From Pseudophaeomoniella oleicola (Eukaryota > Ascomycota > Eurotiomycetes > Phaeomoniellales > Phaeomoniellaceae): DNA of 64,000 bases. Positions 59,538 through 64,000 of the stretch are shown piece by piece. The number at the start of each line of letters is the position of its first letter. The stretch's first letter is position 1. Position numbers and translations under genes: made by a program. The DNA is taken from contig QWDQ01000007.1 of NCBI GenBank assembly GCA_003868215.1, positions 124,001 through 188,000 on the forward strand. The letters run 5' to 3'. The notes under the pieces were generated by a model. That model was given only the letters and a program-made list of their open reading frames with translations, was not told the DNA's origin and did no database searches.

Positions 59538-60671
59538 ATGCCAGTGACAACAATCTACCTGCTCCGCCACGCCCTCCGCCTCGCCTACACCCTCGACCCC
59601 TTCACCGGCACCTACAGCTCCGCCTTCCCATTCCCAACCTCCCTGCCCGGCGACCCCCCGCTCTCAGCCCGCGGTGCGGATCAGACTCATGAGCTCGCGA
59701 AGCATCTCACGAGCGTGCTCGGGCCAATCGTCGAGGCGGACCAGTTGCGGGTGTACTCGTCGTGTTTCTATCGGTGTCTGGAGACGTTGAAGCCATGGGT
59801 GGAGAGTATGAAGAAGGAGGGGGAGGAGGGAGAGAGAGGATTTGAGGTTGAGGTGAGAGGGGAGCCGGGCATTGGGGAGTGGTTTGGGTATTCGTCGAGG
59901 TTTACGCATCCAAGACCGCTGCCGACGAGGGAACTACATGATCGATTTTTTCCGTTCGTATCGACGACCTACTCGGCCACTGCTCCTGCATCCACCACCG
60001 ATGATTCTGGTACCGGCACCGTCGTCGTCGATCTATCCCCGAAACCCCACGGCGAGAACATCGCGGCCCTGCACGACCGCATCGCCAGATCCATCACGCA
60101 CATCGTGCAGCAGGTCGAAGCCGAATACGCCGCGGCCGGCCGTGCGCACGAACCCATCACGCTGCTTCTCTGCTTCCACGCCGCCCCGCTGATCGCTGCG
60201 GGGAGGGTGCTGACCGGCTCCGTGCCTGAGGATTGGACCGTGGACGATTTCCACTGTTTCACGGCCGGGCTGTCGAAATTCGAACGCAAGGATTTATCTC
60301 CCTCCACCTCTTCTTCTTCATCTTCACCACCACCACCACAGTCTAACACTTCTGACCCTTCTTCCTCACCACCACCATCCTGGCGTCACACCGGAATCCT
60401 CAACGGCTGGACCTGCGTCTCCAACTCCGACACCAGCTTCCTCTCCTCCGGCGCCGAACGCGGTTGGCACTTCCACGGCAACGAAGACTTTGACAACATC
60501 GTCACTTCAACCTCGACCTCTGCTGCTGCTGCTGCTGTTGCTGACGAGCAAAAGCAGAAACCAAAAGGTCAAGGCAAAGATATCTACGGGTTTGAAGATG
60601 AGGTGCCGCAGCAGAAAGATGAGGTTGTTGCTGTTGTTGGTGGAGGAGGGGAGGGGTCGTCGAAGTTGTGA
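59538..60671 (+). CDS. Histidine-phosphatase-fold protein, Tfc7-like
   Basis: Single-exon gene for 377 residues of the phosphoglycerate mutase/histidine phosphatase superfamily. The closest match from memory is the fungal group that includes Tfc7 (tau55 of TFIIIC). The catalytic-loop block is IYLLRHALRLAYTLDPFTGT, where the usual RHG reads RHA, followed by DPPLSARGADQTHELAKHL and VYSSCFYRCLETLKPW. GEPGIGEWFG, PHGENIAALHDR and a second His in LLLCFHAAPLIAAGRVLTG are all present, as are the Arg residues of the pocket. After the domain (about residue 250) comes a Ser/Pro-rich insert. The tail is less conserved and contains an alanine run encoded by GCT repeats. Whether it acts in RNA polymerase III transcription or as a phosphatase is not shown by sequence. 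Confidence 0.8.
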   Translation: MPVTTIYLLRHALRLAYTLDPFTGTYSSAFPFPTSLPGDPPLSARGADQTHELAKHLTSVLGPIVEADQLRVYSSCFYRCLETLKPWVESMKKEGEEGERGFEVEVRGEPGIGEWFGYSSRFTHPRPLPTRELHDRFFPFVSTTYSATAPASTTDDSGTGTVVVDLSPKPHGENIAALHDRIARSITHIVQQVEAEYAAAGRAHEPITLLLCFHAAPLIAAGRVLTGSVPEDWTVDDFHCFTAGLSKFERKDLSPSTSSSSSSPPPPQSNTSDPSSSPPPSWRHTGILNGWTCVSNSDTSFLSSGAERGWHFHGNEDFDNIVTSTSTSAAAAAVADEQKQKPKGQGKDIYGFEDEVPQQKDEVVAVVGGGGEGSSKL

Positions 60672-60877
60672 GGTTTGCCGTGACTAAGTTCATTGGGTGA
60701 GGGAGAGGGCTTCTGTTGATGGAATGCGAATAGATCGGTTAGACAAATTAGACAAGCATGGCATGACATGGCATGGTATGAACTGGGGGAGGGGGGGAGT
60801 GAGGTGCTTTTACGAGAATATTGTTGCTAATTACTACTACTGCGACTACGACTACAACGTTGCTTCCAAGAACGCTG

Positions 60878-60929
<52 letters not shown>

Positions 60930-61270
60930 TATATATCCGACGAGAACAAGTGAGGTAGAGGATCTAATTCGGAGTGGAAAGGGCCGATATGAGATGAAGA
61001 GAACTAGGTACCTGCGATTCTGATGGGGGAACAGGTTCGAGCAAATTTGAAGGTACAGAGGTAGTATCAATTAGAGAGGGTTCCTAAGATTGTGGGTATA
61101 TAGATACAGATGCCTTTCGAGATAGAATGTAGAGGTACATAAGTAGTATTACATGGTAGATCGCGTAAATCATATCTGTGGATGGGTTTGCATCACATCC
61201 TATTAGCACATTTGCATATCCATATCGCGTGATCGTGACGAACGGTTCATTGCCGCTTAATGCTCCGTGT
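60672..61270. other. Intergenic between convergent genes
   Basis: This includes a 22-unit AC dinucleotide run. No gene was seen; frames through the repeat are artefacts. Confidence 0.65.
60881..60924 (+). repeat. AC dinucleotide microsatellite, 22 units
   Basis: A perfect run of AC units in the 3' intergenic region, likely polymorphic in length. Confidence 0.95.
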
Positions 61271-63598
61271 TTATACATGAGCCGCACTCCCTGCTAGCTT
61301 TGGAGGGACCTTTTTGGTTGTCTGAGGAGTTGTGGAAGACGCCGCAGGCTTTTTAATTGCTGCCTTGGGAGGTACTGATCCTTTCGTCGCCGTCGAAGCC
61401 GCAGTGTTCCCCTTTGAAGTAGTAGTCGTTGGGGTCGGTTTTACGGTTGTTGCTTGAGGTGTAGGTTTGGGCTTTGAAGGTGTGGTATTCGATGCTATGT
61501 TGGAAATTTTCTTCGGCGGTGGTGCGTTAATCTTATGGGGAAGTGGTTGACTAGGCGGTTGAGGCTTCGAACGGATTTCTAATTTGGGAATAGATTTGCT
61601 CGAGGATGATGAGGTCACGGATCTCGTATCCGAAGAAGCCGACGATGGCCCAAGTTTGGGTATCTGTTTCTTTGGGGCTATCGTGGATTTCGTCGCTGTT
61701 GCAGGGGCCTTTGAGGCTGCAGTTGATGTTGTCGGTTTTTGTGCAGTAGCAGATGACTTGACGACGGTTTTGTTAACGGGAGGAGCGGTCTTCTTCACAA
61801 CTCCATTTGGCATCGAGACGGCTTTAGGATTAGCCGCCGGCCTAGAAGGGGTGGTAGTGGTGACAGCATTCTTAGATGGAGGCGTGACAGCGGGTTTGAC
61901 AGTAACCTGCTTCTGAGTAAGTGTACTCGGAGGAGCCTTTGCCGTACCATTCTGTTGCCCAGGGGTCGTGTCAGGTGGGGGAAGCAAGGCTAATGCTTTT
62001 TGTGCTTCCAGCCTCTGCCGAGCTCTAGCCCTTTTCTCGGCTGATGTCAAGCCTTTCTTGGTGCTAAAGATATCAGCAGCATTTTTAAGAGCCTGGTTTG
62101 TAATAGCAAGCTGTTCGGATCCGCCGCCCGGTAAACCATTCTTTGGCTTCAACAGATTTGCTTCTAAAGCCTTCTGTATCGTTTCTTGGTTGATTGTGAC
62201 ATTCTTCTCTGCAATAGCCTTCTTCAGCATGGCCATTTCCTTGTTCGTAATGTTGAATTGCGGCCCAGCAATGTGACCCTCGTTAATATGGCCCAGCTGT
62301 CCTGCTCGCCTGGCCATCTGCACACCTGCGATTGCTTGCCGCTGGAGCTTCTTCAGAATTTGTTTCGGCAAAGCTCCGTAGAACGAGTAGAGTACCATAG
62401 CCAAAAGTCCCATAGGTGCAAAGACCTGCAAGAATTCATACCACCTGTGTGCCTTGACTTCTGCTTGGATATGACCGGTACCTCTTTTGATGGTACCATC
62501 TGCGTACTTTTCCGCACCCTTGTCCGCCGGGAAATGGCCGTTCTGCATGTAGTACTCCAACAGGTTGTCCTTCTCTGCCCACCGCGCTCGGAGCCATTTA
62601 TCGAAAGCATCACTATCACCAAGTGGAATCGAAGAGACCTTGAATCGACGGAAATGCATGCTCACTGCTTTCGGACGTCGGCCTCCCATATATTGCGCTC
62701 GGATGGTGTATATATCCTGTGCGTACTGACCTCTAGGTACACCTTCGTAAGCGATGGTGCAATCGTACACCCACTCGGTGGTGTCGCGTAGCTGTTCGAG
62801 GATAAATTGCAATCCTGTGCTACGAGGCAGCAGACAGTGACGCAAGTCATTGATTCCCTGCTTTTCAGCCCACCTAGTGCTTGCTCTCCTCGTTGACGGG
62901 GCCAAGTTCGTCCCTTCAGGAAAGAGAGTCAGCCACATAGGCTCTTTGGGATCATTCAAGTGCCGTAAGTGTCGCGCCAGATTTGGCTTGTCCTGTTCCC
63001 AGTTCCGCTTCAAGAAGATGAACTTGCTGAACTGCATGCCCCAGCCGATCAGAGGAATCCTCCTTAACGACTCTTTGAGTACTATATAAATCCGCCCGTG
63101 CATTCCACTTGCATATGCTATCCACCATAGGTACAGCCAATCTGTATAAATCTGATGATTGGCTATGAAAATTAGTCTCTCTGGAAAGTCACAGAATAGA
63201 TTCCCTTGAATGGTCTTGTGGAGCTGTCCACGCATGCTTTTATCACCACTTATCTCGACCGTGGTGGGAGCCCAGAACTGTGTCATGGTGGTGAAAAGCA
63301 AGCCAATGGACTGCTTTGTAAAAGCTATCCAGGCATTATACCAGTCCTTGTTGATGAGATACAGGGGTGCACCCATGACTTGAGACATGTTGATGCTATA
63401 GAAGCCTGTCAATGAAATTCTCGGGTGTGAATAGAGATACACTTACGCCATGACGCCGGTAAGGAAGAAGGAGCCCATGGACAGAGCCCTCGCGGTCTGC
63501 GCAGTGGCGCCATGTTGAAGTTGTTTATCGGCAGCAGATGTTGGGGCCTTGACTGCTGTTGAAACCCCAGCACCAAGGTCTGCTTTTGGGGTGGGCAT
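61271..63598 (-). CDS. LPLAT-family acyltransferase (Cst26/LCLAT1-like)
   Basis: Two exons (63598-63447, 63395-61271) give 758 residues. The enzyme belongs to the PlsC lysophospholipid acyltransferases (yeast Cst26/Psi1, animal LCLAT1), which place acyl chains on lysophosphatidylinositol or lysophosphatidic acid in the ER. The first exon carries MPTPKADLGAGVSTAVKAPT and the start of a membrane segment. Splicing uses a TCTATAG acceptor and gives MAINMSQVMGAPLYLINKDW. Motif I is FIANHQIYTDWLYLWW (His near residue 131), and motif III is LTLFPEGTN (about 209). After two further membrane segments near residue 390, a C-terminal extension of over 300 residues is low-complexity and Pro/Thr/Ser/Lys-rich. 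It looks disordered and is much longer than in yeast relatives. Confidence 0.9.
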
Positions 63599-64000
63599 GA
63601 TTGTTCGAGGTCACGGTTGTGGACGGCACCGTTGATAGTACTGGAGCTCCACGGGAACTTATTGAAATCCCCAACAGCGTTCGGGCATATCTAGGCGTTT
63701 GCTTGCTCTCTTACAGCCGAAGACATGTGTACATTGTTCTGAGAGTAGACGGTTGTCTCCAGACTGTGGCGTCACGCTAGCACTTGCCTTTCTGATCGGA
63801 GTCGAGTTGGGCTCTTTTTGCGGTACCAAACTGTCTCGCTGTACCATGTCGTACAGTAAGAGTAAAACTACTACGTAGTAAGTCCATAGTGAGAGTGAAG
63901 TCAAAAATACGGAAGATCACGTCTAGATCCTTTGATCGGCATCATGAGAACATAGTCGAGAATAGCGTGACGCCGGTACTGCGAGGACTGTTCTCACTTT
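63599..64000. other. Intergenic, promoter of acyltransferase gene
   Basis: About 400 bases to the window edge. A minus-strand frame at 63659-63904 shows no domain and was not called. Confidence 0.5.

Noticed and set aside
61584-62276. Hydrophobic plus-strand frames opposite the acyltransferase tail
   Set aside because: Antisense shadows of the Pro/Thr/Ala-rich tail.

Overview
The window is nuclear DNA from a filamentous ascomycete (Pezizomycotina). The evidence is about two dozen protein genes with short spliceosomal introns (mostly 45-75 nt, GTAAGT/GTGAGT-type donors and CTAAC/CTGAC-like branch sites), no operons, a tRNA gene with an intron next to the anticodon, and several fungal-only families (DUF3405, DUF829/PaxU, Cas1-type O-acetyltransferase, SNG1/DUF3533, Gag1-like clamp, mitochondrial double HMG-box). 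The class cannot be fixed from sequence alone. There is one 10-N assembly gap at 6700-6709.

Layout. 1-9 kb: a Pho85-type cyclin (minus), then a gene-poor 6.7 kb tract with a decayed coding-like stretch, two long C runs and the gap. 9-16.8 kb: Gag1-like protein, PRMT1-type arginine methyltransferase, tRNA-Ala(UGC), a small-molecule O-methyltransferase and the GPI-lipid remodelling protein Per1. 18-24.2 kb: phosphoacetylglucosamine mutase, an orphan protein behind an unusual repeated leader, and a PaxU-like hydrolase. 26-36 kb: a 14-helix MFS transporter, alkaline ceramidase, prefoldin subunit 1, a charged coiled-coil protein and the mitochondrial glycine carrier Hem25. 36-50 kb: Cas1-like O-acetyltransferase, a small secreted cysteine-rich protein, a CorA-like channel, a DUF3405 membrane protein, a mitochondrial HMG-box protein and a possibly damaged SNG1-like gene. 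50-64 kb: the splicing helicase Prp5, a putative myristoylated protein, a tentative spliced gene, a Cys-rich C2H2 zinc-finger protein, eIF3h, a Tfc7-like histidine-phosphatase-fold protein and an LPLAT acyltransferase with a long tail.

Most genes are unrelated housekeeping functions. Several converge on membranes and the cell surface: UDP-GlcNAc supply (PCM1), GPI remodelling (PER1), glycan O-acetylation (Cas1-like), sphingolipid turnover (ceramidase) and phospholipid acylation (LPLAT). Nothing shows that they are co-regulated. I see no secondary-metabolite cluster, recognisable transposon, LTR element or CRISPR array. The most unusual features are the degenerate tandem repeats that run into the start codon of the orphan gene at 21637, the coding-like remnant beside the gap, the scattered ACCTAGGTA palindrome in intergenic DNA, and three stop-free introns whose lengths are multiples of three.

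Exon boundaries were placed by hand from splice signals, reading frame and remembered family sequences; no alignment was run.
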